Program-made: the position numbers and the translations under genes
The notes under the pieces: generated by a model
The model's database searches: none
What the model saw: only the letters and a program-made list of their open reading frames with translations
What the model was told of the DNA's origin: nothing
Source of the DNA: Thermus brockianus
Lineage (GTDB): Bacteria; Deinococcota; Deinococci; Deinococcales; Thermaceae
Length of the DNA: 64,000 bases
Assembly: GCF_021462505.1 (NCBI RefSeq)
Contig: NZ_JAKEDV010000002.1
Location: forward strand, 95,352 to 159,351
Direction of reading: 5' to 3'
Shown here: piece after piece, positions 24,988-32,234 of the stretch
How the letters are laid out: the number at the start of each line of letters is the position of its first letter
How positions within the stretch are numbered: the stretch's first letter is position 1

Positions 24988-26249
24988 GTAAGCCGGTGCC
25001 GGTCCCGGGGGAAGGCCCGGGCGTAGCGCACGTTGGGCAGGCCGAGGAGCTTTTGCGTGAGCCGCTCCGCCCCGATGGCGAAGCCCCCGTGGGGGGGCAT
25101 GCCGTACTTGAAGACCTCCAGGTACCCCTTGAAGCCCTCGGGGTCCATGCCCTTGGCCTTAAGGCTTTGCAAGAGCTCCTCGTACAGGTGGATGCGCTGG
25201 CCCCCTGAGGTGATCTCCAGGCCGCGAAAGAGGAGGTCAAAGCTCCGGGTGGTGCCGTCGGGCTCGGGGTAGGTGTAGAAGGGGCGCACCGCCCTTGGGT
25301 AGCGGGTGAGGAAGAGCCAGTCCGTGCCCCAACGCTCCTTGGCGTACTGGCCAAGGAGCCTTTCCGCCTCCTCGGAGAGGTCCTGGCCGGCGGGGTAGCC
25401 CAGCTCCTCCTTCAGGATGCGCCGGGCCTCGGCCAGGGTCAGGCGGGGGATGTCCTTGGGGAAGGAGGGCCACTCGGCCCCAAGGAGCCGGATCTCGTTC
25501 CCGGCAGCGGTGAGGGCTTCTTCCAGCATCTCCTGGAGGAGCGCTTCCTCCAGGCGCATGAGGTCTTCCTCGCCCTCAATGAAGCCCATCTCCACGTCCA
25601 AGGAAAGGTACTCGTTCAGGTGGCGGCTCGTGTTGTGCTCCTCCATGCGCCACACCGGGGCCACCTCGTAGACCCGCTCAAACACCCCCACCATGATCTG
25701 CTTGTAGAGCTGGGGGGACTGGGCCAGGTAGGCCCTTTGCTCAAAGTAGTCCACGCCGAAGAGCCCCGACCCTCCCTCGGCCCCGGCCCGCACCACCTTG
25801 GGGGTGAAGATCTCGGTGAAGTCCTGCCGGTCCAGATAGCGGCGGAAGCCCCGCACCAAGGCGGCCTGCACCTTGAGGGGGGCGCGGGCCTTTTCCCCCC
25901 TAAGGGTCACGTAGCGGTATTCCAGGAGGGTGTCGGGGTGGGCCCGCCACTCCTCCTTGGGGATCTCCACCGGGGTGGGTTCCAGGGCGGGGGAGAGGAC
26001 CTCAAGGTCCTGGGCCTGGACCTCGAGGCCCCCCGGGGCCTTGGGGTTTTCCACCACCACCCCCCGCACCCGCAAGGAAGACTCGGGCAGGGGAAGCTTT
26101 CTTCCCCCCGTAACCACCTGCACCACCCCGCTTCGGTCCCGGAGGAGGAGGAACTGCACCTTGCCCAGGTCCCGCCGCCAGTGGAGAAAGCCCAAAAGCT
26201 CCACCTCCTCGCCCACGTGCCGCTTCAGGTCCTTCACCAGTACGCGCAT
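24981..26249 (-). CDS. aspS2: Archaeal-type (non-discriminating) aspartyl-tRNA synthetase
   Basis: 422 aa, far shorter than the bacterial enzyme of about 580 aa because the bacterial insertion domain is absent. An N-terminal OB fold binds the anticodon and the class IIb catalytic core carries the motifs (motif 2 around VWRMEEHNTSRHLNEYLSLDVE; motif 3 around GAERLTQKLLGL). Its size and sequence match AspRS2 of T. thermophilus, which charges both tRNA-Asp and tRNA-Asn and feeds the GatCAB route to asparagine. AGGAGGG precedes the ATG. The leader holds competing hairpins. Confidence 0.95.
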   Translation of the reverse strand: MRVLVKDLKRHVGEEVELLGFLHWRRDLGKVQFLLLRDRSGVVQVVTGGRKLPLPESSLRVRGVVVENPKAPGGLEVQAQDLEVLSPALEPTPVEIPKEEWRAHPDTLLEYRYVTLRGEKARAPLKVQAALVRGFRRYLDRQDFTEIFTPKVVRAGAEGGSGLFGVDYFEQRAYLAQSPQLYKQIMVGVFERVYEVAPVWRMEEHNTSRHLNEYLSLDVEMGFIEGEEDLMRLEEALLQEMLEEALTAAGNEIRLLGAEWPSFPKDIPRLTLAEARRILKEELGYPAGQDLSEEAERLLGQYAKERWGTDWLFLTRYPRAVRPFYTYPEPDGTTRSFDLLFRGLEITSGGQRIHLYEELLQSLKAKGMDPEGFKGYLEVFKYGMPPHGGFAIGAERLTQKLLGLPNVRYARAFPRDRHRLTP

Positions 26250-26268
26250 CCTTCCCTCCTAAGCGTTT

Positions 26269-26315
26269 GCCCCCCCGGCCATGGGGGACCGGGGGGGCCA
26301 GGTGCACCGCCCCCC
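26269..26315 (-). promoter_or_regulatory. Two-state GC hairpin leader before aspS2
   Basis: GCCCCCCCGG (26298-26289) pairs perfectly with CCGGGGGGGC (26278-26269), 10 bp. The same C-run can instead pair with GGGGGGC upstream (26315-26309), 7 bp, freeing the later G-run to pair with CCCCC in the loop. The structures are mutually exclusive and end about ten bases before the ribosome site. No T-box consensus is present. Confidence 0.55.
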
Positions 26316-26357
26316 AGCTAGCCGTTGTTAAGAAGGCGCGGGCGCATGTTGGGCCTA

Positions 26358-26363
26358 AGTTTA
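26358..26363 (-). promoter_or_regulatory. -10 box for aspS2, containing the upstream stop codon
   Basis: TAAACT; its TAA is the stop of the gene at 26361-26660. It implies a leader of about 100 bases before aspS2. Confidence 0.5.
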
Positions 26364-26660
26364 GGAGGTTTCCCTTGGGAGGTCAAGTTGCTCAAAGGCC
26401 AAGACGAGCTCGGGAAGCCGCTCGGGTTCGGCCACGGCGAAGAAGTTCTCCTCCAGCTCCAGCCGGGCCGCCCACTCCCCTGCCACCCCGGCCAGGGTCC
26501 TGGGGCCCGCCTCCTCCCGGAGGAAGCGGCGCCTCCGAAGCCGTAAATCCCCTCCTTCCCCGTAGAAGACCTGGTAGACCACCCCGCCCCGGCGCTTTTC
26601 CGCATACCACCCCCCCTCAATGGGGCTCACCTCGTAGCCCAGGGCTTTAAGGGCTTCCAT
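26361..26660 (-). CDS. Small unknown protein
   Basis: 99 aa, mixed alpha/beta: GYEVSPIEGGWYAEKRRGGVVYQVFY suggests a three-stranded sheet, and the C-terminal half is helical and acidic (AGEWAARLELEENFF). No family recognised. The ATG at 26660 overlaps the end of the preceding phospholipase D-family gene by 14 bases, with GGAGG at good spacing, so the two are cotranslated. Its stop codon forms part of the aspS2 -10 box. Confidence 0.7.
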   Translation of the reverse strand: MEALKALGYEVSPIEGGWYAEKRRGGVVYQVFYGEGGDLRLRRRRFLREEAGPRTLAGVAGEWAARLELEENFFAVAEPERLPELVLAFEQLDLPRETS

Positions 26661-27948
26661 CCAGGACCTCCAGGGCCTCGGGGCTTTCCAGGACGATCTC
26701 GTAATACCCGGCGTAGAGGACGATGCGCCCCTTGGCCCGCACCCGCTTGCCCAGGTAGCTTTGGGGGAAGGGTTGCTGGAAAAGCCCATAGTTACGGGGG
26801 AAGGCCACCAGGCGCAGGTCGCTTTCCCCCGTGCCGAAGTGGAGGAAGGCCACGGTGCCCCGGTCCTCCACCCGCTGGATGACCCCTTCCACCCGGGCCA
26901 CCCGGCCGAAATGCTTCGGGGCCTCCTGCCAGGGGATGACGCCTTCCACCTCGGGGAGGGCGAAGGGGTTTTCCTCTAGTCCCGCCTGGAAGTCCTTCTC
27001 CAGGGTGGCGAGGAGGCGGGCGAAGGCCTCGGGGGCCTCCTTGCGGGCAAGGAGCACGGCGAGCTCCCGGTTGGCGTTCAGGGAGTTGGCGCTCAGGTTC
27101 AGGCTTCCCAAAAGGGCCACCTCCCCGTCCTTGACCAGGACCTTGGCGTGGACATAGGGGTCGGGGAGGAAGCGCACCTCGGCCCCCGCCGCCTTGAGCG
27201 CCTCCGCCCCCGCCAGGAAGTAGGTGTCCCCGGGCTCGGCGGGGCTTCCCACCAGGCGCACCTTTACCCCCCGGGCCAGGGCCTCCTTCAGGGCCGCCAC
27301 CACCTCGGGGTCCGCCATGGCCTGGTGTTCCAGGAAAAGCTCCTTCTTGGCCCCCTGGATGAGGGAGAGGAGGACCTCGCGGGCGTTGCCCTCCTTGACC
27401 CCGCCCAGGGTGCGGCTTGGGGCCCAGACGAGGAGGGAGCGGGAGAGGTCTAAGCGCTCCCCCTTCCAGTCCGCCTCAAAGACCCGGGCCACCTCGGCCA
27501 CCTGCTTGGGGTCGTCCAGGATGAGGGCGTATTCCCGGTTGGCGCCGAAGGAGCTTCCCGTGAAGTTCATCGTCCCCACCCAGGCCCACCTCCGGTCCAC
27601 CACCACGCTCTTCTCGTGGACGAAGACGAAGCGGAAGGGGGTGGTGAGGCGCACCTCCACCCCCCGGTCCTTCAGGGCCTGGTAGACGGCGAGGTCCACC
27701 CGCCCGCCCGCGGGCTCCCGCTCCAGGAGGACCCGTACCCTAACCCCCCGGGCCGCCGCCTCGCCCAAGGCCTCCACCAGGTCCATGCGGCTTGGGGTCC
27801 AGAGGTAGACCTTGACCAGGATCTCCTCCCTGGCCGAACGGATGAGGTCCAGAAGGGGCTTTACCCCGTCCTCGGGCTCCACCACGAGCCGGGGGGCCGC
27901 CAGGGCGGCGAGGAGGAAAAACGCTAGGGCAAAAAGAAGCCTGCGCAT
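26647..27948 (-). CDS. Exported phospholipase D-family protein with two HKD sites
   Basis: 433 aa with a signal peptide (RRLLFALAFFLLAALAAP). Two HxKx4D catalytic motifs are visible: HEKSVVVDRRWAWVGTMN in the N-terminal half and HAKVLVKDGEVALLGSLN in the C-terminal half; together they make one active site. The C-terminal 100 residues resemble an OB-like nucleic-acid-binding fold. The substrate could be phospholipid or extracellular nucleic acid, which cannot be decided. I start at the ATG (27948) in a TGATG overlap with tatD, not five codons upstream. Confidence 0.88.
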   Translation of the reverse strand: MRRLLFALAFFLLAALAAPRLVVEPEDGVKPLLDLIRSAREEILVKVYLWTPSRMDLVEALGEAAARGVRVRVLLEREPAGGRVDLAVYQALKDRGVEVRLTTPFRFVFVHEKSVVVDRRWAWVGTMNFTGSSFGANREYALILDDPKQVAEVARVFEADWKGERLDLSRSLLVWAPSRTLGGVKEGNAREVLLSLIQGAKKELFLEHQAMADPEVVAALKEALARGVKVRLVGSPAEPGDTYFLAGAEALKAAGAEVRFLPDPYVHAKVLVKDGEVALLGSLNLSANSLNANRELAVLLARKEAPEAFARLLATLEKDFQAGLEENPFALPEVEGVIPWQEAPKHFGRVARVEGVIQRVEDRGTVAFLHFGTGESDLRLVAFPRNYGLFQQPFPQSYLGKRVRAKGRIVLYAGYYEIVLESPEALEVLDGSP

Positions 27949-28700
27949 CACCACCCAAAGCATACCTGGGCGTTATGGTCCGTGAGGGCCTCCGCCTCGG
28001 CGAAGCTAAGCCCCCGCACCTCCGCAAGCCGCGCCAGGGTGAAGCGGACGTAGTGGGGGCGGTTGCGCTTGCCCCGGTGGGGCTCGGGGGGGAGGAAGGG
28101 GGTGTCGGTTTCCACCAGGAGGCGGTCTAAGGGGAGGCGCTTCGCCACCTCCCTTAGGGCCTCGTTCTTCTTGTAGGTGAGGGGGCCTGCCAGGCTGAAG
28201 TAGGCCCCCACCTCGAGGCCCGCCCGCTCCAAGGCGGGGTGGCCCCCGAAGGCGTGGAGGACCACCCGCTTGGGGCGGTGGAGGAGGAGCCAGGCGGCGA
28301 GGTCCTCCTCGGCGCTCCCGTCCTTGCTCCGCACGTGGAGGACCAGGGGAAGCCCCCTTTCCTCCGCCAAGGTCGCCTGGAAGTCCAGGGCCCTTCCCTG
28401 GGCGGCCTTGGTTTCCGGCGTCCAGTAGTAGTCCAGGCCCGTTTCCCCGATGGCCCGCACCCGTTCGTGGCGGGCGTAGTGGCGGAGGGCCTCCTCCACC
28501 TCGGGGGAGAGGAGCTGGGCGCTCGTGGGGTGGAGGCCGAGGGCGGCGTACACGTTCCCTTGGGCCAGGGCCAGGGTTTTCTCCCAGCGGCCCGGGTCCA
28601 CCCCGAGGGTGAGGACGGCCCGGAGTTCCGGGAGGTGGGCCTTCACCTCCGCTAGCTCCTCGGGCTCCAGGAAGTCCAGGTGGGCGTGGGTATCGGTCAC
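27948..28700 (-). CDS. tatD: TatD-family metal-dependent DNase
   Basis: 250 aa, TIM-barrel amidohydrolase fold. Metal ligands: DTHAHLD at the N terminus, the Glu of GETGLDYYW, and ETDTPFLPP near the end. TatD proteins are 3'-5' exonucleases involved in DNA repair or degradation. A much longer open frame runs upstream but has no TatD features. The GTG at 28700 begins the protein directly before TDTHAHLD and lies seven bases after TAAGCT, the leaderless spacing. Confidence 0.92.
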   Translation of the reverse strand: MTDTHAHLDFLEPEELAEVKAHLPELRAVLTLGVDPGRWEKTLALAQGNVYAALGLHPTSAQLLSPEVEEALRHYARHERVRAIGETGLDYYWTPETKAAQGRALDFQATLAEERGLPLVLHVRSKDGSAEEDLAAWLLLHRPKRVVLHAFGGHPALERAGLEVGAYFSLAGPLTYKKNEALREVAKRLPLDRLLVETDTPFLPPEPHRGKRNRPHYVRFTLARLAEVRGLSFAEAEALTDHNAQVCFGW

Positions 28701-28707
28701 GGGGATA

Positions 28708-28713
28708 AGCTTA
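28708..28713 (-). promoter_or_regulatory. -10 box (leaderless) for tatD
   Basis: TAAGCT, seven bases, GTG start at 28700. Confidence 0.55.
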
Positions 28714-28778
28714 GCCCAAGGGCCCTGTTGCCGGGGCCACGCCCGCCCCTTCCCGTCCCGGTAGGCTAAGGAGAGGCT

Positions 28779-29765
28779 ATGAAGCGGTTGGCCTTTCTCG
28801 CCCTTCTCCTTCCCGCCTGCGCCCCCGCCCTTTTGGGGGTGGACCCCGAAAGGCTTCCCGACCCCAAGGACTGGGACCCGAGGCCCGCTCCCCTGGAGTG
28901 GTGGTACGCCTCGGGCCATGCCGAGCCCTACGCCTTCCACTTCGCCTTCTTCAAGGCCTACGCCCCTCCCTCCTACCGCATCCTGGGCTTGCCGGGAAGC
29001 CTCTTTGGCGCCTTCCACGCCGCCCACCTGGCCCTCACGGACCTGCGCACGGGGGAAAGGCGCTTTTTGGAGGTTTCCGACCAGGACCTCCTGGCCCCCC
29101 GGGGCCGGGCGGAGCCGGGGCCCAGGCTGGAGGTGGGGGGGTGGCGCCTGGAGCGGGAAGGGGAAGGCTTCCGCCTCTTGGCGGGCCCCCTCGAGCTCCT
29201 TCTCCTCCCGGAGAAGCCCCCCGTGGTCCACCCGCCCGGCTACTCGGGCACGGCGGAAACGGGGCGGATGTACTACCAGTCCTACACCCGGGCCCGGGCC
29301 GCGGGCAGGATTCTCGGGGAAAAGGCCGAAGGGGAGGCCTGGCTGGACCACCAATGGGGGGAGCAGCTTTCCGGGGTCCAGGCCACCTGGGACTGGTTCG
29401 GCCTCCACCTTTCGGACGGCTCCGAGCTCATGGCCTACCAGGTGAAGGACGCCCGGGGCCGGGTGGTCCAGGTCCTGGGAAGCCTTGTGGACCCCTTGGG
29501 GCGGGTTGAGGCCCTGGACCTCGCCTTCGTCCCCTTGGAGGCTTGGCGAAGCCCCTCGGGCCGGACTTACACCCTTTCCTGGCGCCTCGAGGGCCCGGCG
29601 GTTTCCCTAACCCTCAGGCCCCTCTTCCGGGAAGGGGAGATCCTCTCCCGCACCACCCGGGTGGCCTACTGGGAAGGCCCCGTGGCGGGGGAGGGGAGGC
29701 TTAGGGGCTACCCCGTGCGGGCCCGGGGGATGGGGGAGTTCGTGGCCGGGGCCTTCCGCCCGTAA
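28779..29765 (+). CDS. Lipoprotein with CrtC/AttH-like (lipocalin-like) domain
   Basis: 328 aa. Signal peptide with lipobox LPAC gives a lipid-anchored exported protein. EWWYASGH near the start and DHQWGEQ with DWFGLHLSDGSELMAYQV in the middle match the AttH/CrtC hydroxyneurosporene-synthase superfamily, a double lipocalin-like barrel. Family members include carotenoid hydratases and proteins of unknown role; an exported lipoprotein is unlikely to act on carotenoids in the cytoplasm. Ribosome site AAGGAG precedes the ATG, and TAGGCT 11 bases upstream may be its -10. Confidence 0.85.
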   Translation: MKRLAFLALLLPACAPALLGVDPERLPDPKDWDPRPAPLEWWYASGHAEPYAFHFAFFKAYAPPSYRILGLPGSLFGAFHAAHLALTDLRTGERRFLEVSDQDLLAPRGRAEPGPRLEVGGWRLEREGEGFRLLAGPLELLLLPEKPPVVHPPGYSGTAETGRMYYQSYTRARAAGRILGEKAEGEAWLDHQWGEQLSGVQATWDWFGLHLSDGSELMAYQVKDARGRVVQVLGSLVDPLGRVEALDLAFVPLEAWRSPSGRTYTLSWRLEGPAVSLTLRPLFREGEILSRTTRVAYWEGPVAGEGRLRGYPVRARGMGEFVAGAFRP

Positions 29766-29775
29766 ATGCGCGTGC

Positions 29776-29781
29776 TATACT
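29776..29781 (+). promoter_or_regulatory. -10 box for the flavin reductase gene
   Basis: TATACT; transcription would start about 22 bases before the ATG at 29811. An alternative is a leaderless GTG start at 29802 after TTTAGT, which would add three residues. Confidence 0.5.
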
Positions 29782-29810
29782 AAAAGAGGTTTAGTGCGTG
29801 GGTGATATTT

Positions 29811-30464
29811 ATGGGCTTACGCGTGCTCGGCGTCAACGCATCGGCACGGACGGACGGGTTTACGGCGGAGCTTTTGGACGAGGTTTTGGAGGCGGCCAGG
29901 CGCAAGGGCGCCACCACGGAGCGCCTGGACTTGGTGAAGCACCCCTTTCCCTTATGCGTGGGGAACTACTCCCAAGACCCTTCCTCCTGCGGCCCCGAAA
30001 CCTGCGTGCAGGGGCCTTGGGACGGGTTTGGCAAGGTGGCGGAGCGGATCCTGAACGCCGACGCCGTGGTCTTCGCCACCCCCGTGTACTGGTTTAGCGT
30101 TTCCGCCCGGATGAAGGCCCTCCTGGAGCGGATGACCTCCATGGAGAACCAGGGGCTCTTGAACCTGGGCAAGCCCATGGCCCTCCTGGCGGTGGCCGAG
30201 GAGGAGGGGGCGAGCCAAGCCTTGGCCCAGATGCTCCTGCCCCTTTCCTACATGGGCTTCGTCCTTGCGCCCCTGGGCCTCGTCTATGCCCACCGGCGGG
30301 GGCTTGCCACCTTTAAGGAGAACCCGGAACTGGTGGAGGACGCCCGCATCGCCGGGGAGAACCTGGTCCTCCTGGCGGAAAGGCTTAGGGGGGCCCCCTT
30401 CCAGGAGCCCCCTCCCAGCTACACCTACCGGGTTCCCCGCCTCCCGGGGGTGGCCGCCGACTAG
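29811..30464 (+). CDS. NADPH-dependent FMN reductase/flavodoxin-fold protein
   Basis: 217 aa. Flavodoxin-like fold: the phosphate loop NASARTDGFTAELLDEV binds FMN and FATPVYWFSVSARMKALLERM is the family's second signature. Three cysteines occur in a short insertion (CVGNYSQDPSSCGPETC), spaced CX10CX4C; this differs from the compact cluster of iron-sulfur flavoproteins, so a cluster is not claimed. Likely role is quinone, nitro or flavin reduction. It converges on tsaB, the two stop codons sharing CTAG at 30461-30464. Confidence 0.87.
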   Translation: MGLRVLGVNASARTDGFTAELLDEVLEAARRKGATTERLDLVKHPFPLCVGNYSQDPSSCGPETCVQGPWDGFGKVAERILNADAVVFATPVYWFSVSARMKALLERMTSMENQGLLNLGKPMALLAVAEEEGASQALAQMLLPLSYMGFVLAPLGLVYAHRRGLATFKENPELVEDARIAGENLVLLAERLRGAPFQEPPPSYTYRVPRLPGVAAD

Positions 30465-31009
30465 AGGTAAAGGGGCTCCACCCCTTCCTGGGCGAAGGGG
30501 AGGAGCTCGTAAAGGGCCCGGGGGTCAGGGGGCGGGTCCAGGAGGAGGCCCGCTTGGGGAAGCTCCTCCGCCTTGAGCTTTCGGGGCGGGGCTAGCTCCA
30601 AGGGCTTCCCCTCCCGCTTGGCGTAGGTGGCCCCGTAGTAGAGCCGGTTCCTGGCGGTGAAGAGGGGGGTGAGGGGCGGCCCTCCTTCCGCCAAGAAGGG
30701 CCAAGAGGCGGCGAGGAGGGAGCTAACCCCATAGACCCGGGCCCCTTGGGCCAAGGCGATGCCAAGCCCCGCCGCCAGGGCGATGCGGAGGCCCGTGTAG
30801 GAGCCTGGGCCCGTGCCCAAGACCAGGGCGCCGATCTCCTCCTTTTTCGCCCCCGCTTCGGCCAATACCTCGTCCAGGAGGCCAAAAAGCGCCTCCTCGT
30901 GCCGCCTTCCCAGGCGCACCACCCGGCCCACCCCCTCTTCCCCCCGGAAGGCGCCCAGGGCCAGGTAGGGGGTGGCGGTGTCCAGGGTCAGGGTCCACAC
31001 AAGCCCCAT
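30461..31009 (-). CDS. tsaB: tRNA threonylcarbamoyladenosine (t6A) factor TsaB
   Basis: 182 aa, ASKHA-fold protein. TLTLDTATPYLALG and GTGPGSYTGLRIALAAGLGIAL are diagnostic of TsaB, which partners TsaD and TsaE to make t6A at position 37 of ANN-decoding tRNAs. The other partners are not in the window. The ATG at 31009 lies 13 bases after TATACC, which overlaps the TATACT of the divergent ABC operon. Confidence 0.94.
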   Translation of the reverse strand: MGLVWTLTLDTATPYLALGAFRGEEGVGRVVRLGRRHEEALFGLLDEVLAEAGAKKEEIGALVLGTGPGSYTGLRIALAAGLGIALAQGARVYGVSSLLAASWPFLAEGGPPLTPLFTARNRLYYGATYAKREGKPLELAPPRKLKAEELPQAGLLLDPPPDPRALYELLPFAQEGVEPLYL

Positions 31010-31022
31010 CCTAAAGGGGGTT

Positions 31023-31030
31023 GGTATACT
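31023..31030. promoter_or_regulatory. Overlapping divergent -10 boxes of tsaB and the sugar ABC operon
   Basis: GGTATACT reads TATACT on the + strand (31025-31030, ten bases before ATG 31041) and TATACC on the - strand (31028-31023, 13 bases before ATG 31009). Confidence 0.6.
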
Positions 31031-31040
31031 CCGGCACGGG

Positions 31041-32234
31041 ATGCGGGGGTACCCGTTGCACCTTCTCCTCTCCTTTGGGGTCCTTTGGGCCTTGGCGGTG
31101 CTGGCGGAAAGGCTCGGCTTTGCGCCGGCCTTTTTGGTTCCCCTTGGGGCTTTGGCCTATGGCGGTTTGGCCCTTTACGGCCTCCGCTTTGGCCTCCGCC
31201 ATGCGCTTTTGCTTTTGGGGCTTCTCGCCCCCTGGTTTCCCTGGGCTTCCGTCCTCGTCCCCCTCGCCTTCGCCCTCCTCTTTGGCCGGCGCATGGGGGA
31301 GAAGGAGCAGGCGGCCTTTTACGGGTGGGCTTTGGTCTGGCCCGCCCTGGCCCTTCTCTTGGTCTGGCAGGTCTTTCCCACCTTTTACGCCTTTTACCTG
31401 AGCCTTTTTGAGAAGGTGAACTTCCTGCGCCCGGCGGCGTTCGCTGGGCTTGAGAACTACCAGATCCTCCTTAGGGACCCGCTCTTTTGGCGGGCTTTGG
31501 GCAACACCTTCTGGTACGTGCTCTTCACCGTGCCCACAGGGCTTCTCCTGGCCACCGCCATCGCCATCCTCTTGAACACGGGGGTGGCCTTCCAGGGGTT
31601 TTACCGCACGCTTTACTTCCTCCCCTACATCACCGCCCTCACGGCGGCGGCGGCGGTGTGGCGGTGGATCTACCACCCGGAGTTCGGTTTTCTCAACTGG
31701 CTTCTCGGCACCCCGGGCCTGGACTGGCTCAACACCCCCACGGGGGTCTTTGCCCTTCTCCTTAGGCCCCTGGGCCTCGAGCCCCAGGGCTTTTGGGCGG
31801 GGCCGAGCCTGGCCTTCGTGGCGGTGATGGCCATGAGCGTCTGGCACTTCCTGGGGTACCAGGTGGTGATCCTTTTGGCGGGGTTTCAGGCCATCCCCAA
31901 GGAGTACTACGAGGCGGCGGCGCTGGACGGGGCCAACTTCTTCCAGCAACACCGCCTCATCACCTGGCCCCTCCTTTCCCCCACCACCTTCTTCCTCTTC
32001 ACCCTGGGGGTGATCGGGGCCTTCCAGGTCTTCACCCAGGTCTACGTCCTCACCCCCACGGGGGGGGTCTTGCAGGACACCCTGACCCTGGCCTTTTACC
32101 TCTACAACAAGGGCTTCCGCGATTCCGACTTCTCCTACGCCAGCGCCATCGCCATGGTGACCTTCCTGATCATCCTGGTCCTTACCCTGGTGCAGCGGCG
32201 GGTCTTGGAGCAGCGGGTGAACTATGAGGTTTAG
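31041..32234 (+). CDS. Sugar ABC transporter permease (MalF/UgpA type)
   Basis: 397 aa. The N-terminal 100 residues hold three or four extra helices, then the usual six-helix permease with the EAA loop EAAALDGANFFQQHRLITWP. It passes a sugar or polyol delivered by the binding protein downstream. The ATG at 31041 follows TATACT by ten bases, so the leader is at most a few bases long. It overlaps the second permease by 11 bases. The ATPase is not encoded here; a shared MsmX/MalK-type ATPase from elsewhere is likely. Confidence 0.92.
   Translation: MRGYPLHLLLSFGVLWALAVLAERLGFAPAFLVPLGALAYGGLALYGLRFGLRHALLLLGLLAPWFPWASVLVPLAFALLFGRRMGEKEQAAFYGWALVWPALALLLVWQVFPTFYAFYLSLFEKVNFLRPAAFAGLENYQILLRDPLFWRALGNTFWYVLFTVPTGLLLATAIAILLNTGVAFQGFYRTLYFLPYITALTAAAAVWRWIYHPEFGFLNWLLGTPGLDWLNTPTGVFALLLRPLGLEPQGFWAGPSLAFVAVMAMSVWHFLGYQVVILLAGFQAIPKEYYEAAALDGANFFQQHRLITWPLLSPTTFFLFTLGVIGAFQVFTQVYVLTPTGGVLQDTLTLAFYLYNKGFRDSDFSYASAIAMVTFLIILVLTLVQRRVLEQRVNYEV

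Noticed and set aside
26250-26360. T-box leader before aspS2
   Set aside because: A GGTGCACC stretch recalls part of a T-box, but the TGGNACCGCG core, specifier loop and terminator are absent and there is too little space.
28701-29408. N-terminal extension of the tatD frame
   Set aside because: It lies antisense to the CrtC/AttH-like lipoprotein gene, and TatD proteins begin at the TDTHAHLD block reached from GTG 28700.
29935-30040. Iron-sulfur flavoprotein cluster in the FMN reductase
   Set aside because: Cys spacing is CX10CX4C with only three cysteines, unlike the compact four-Cys motif of that family.
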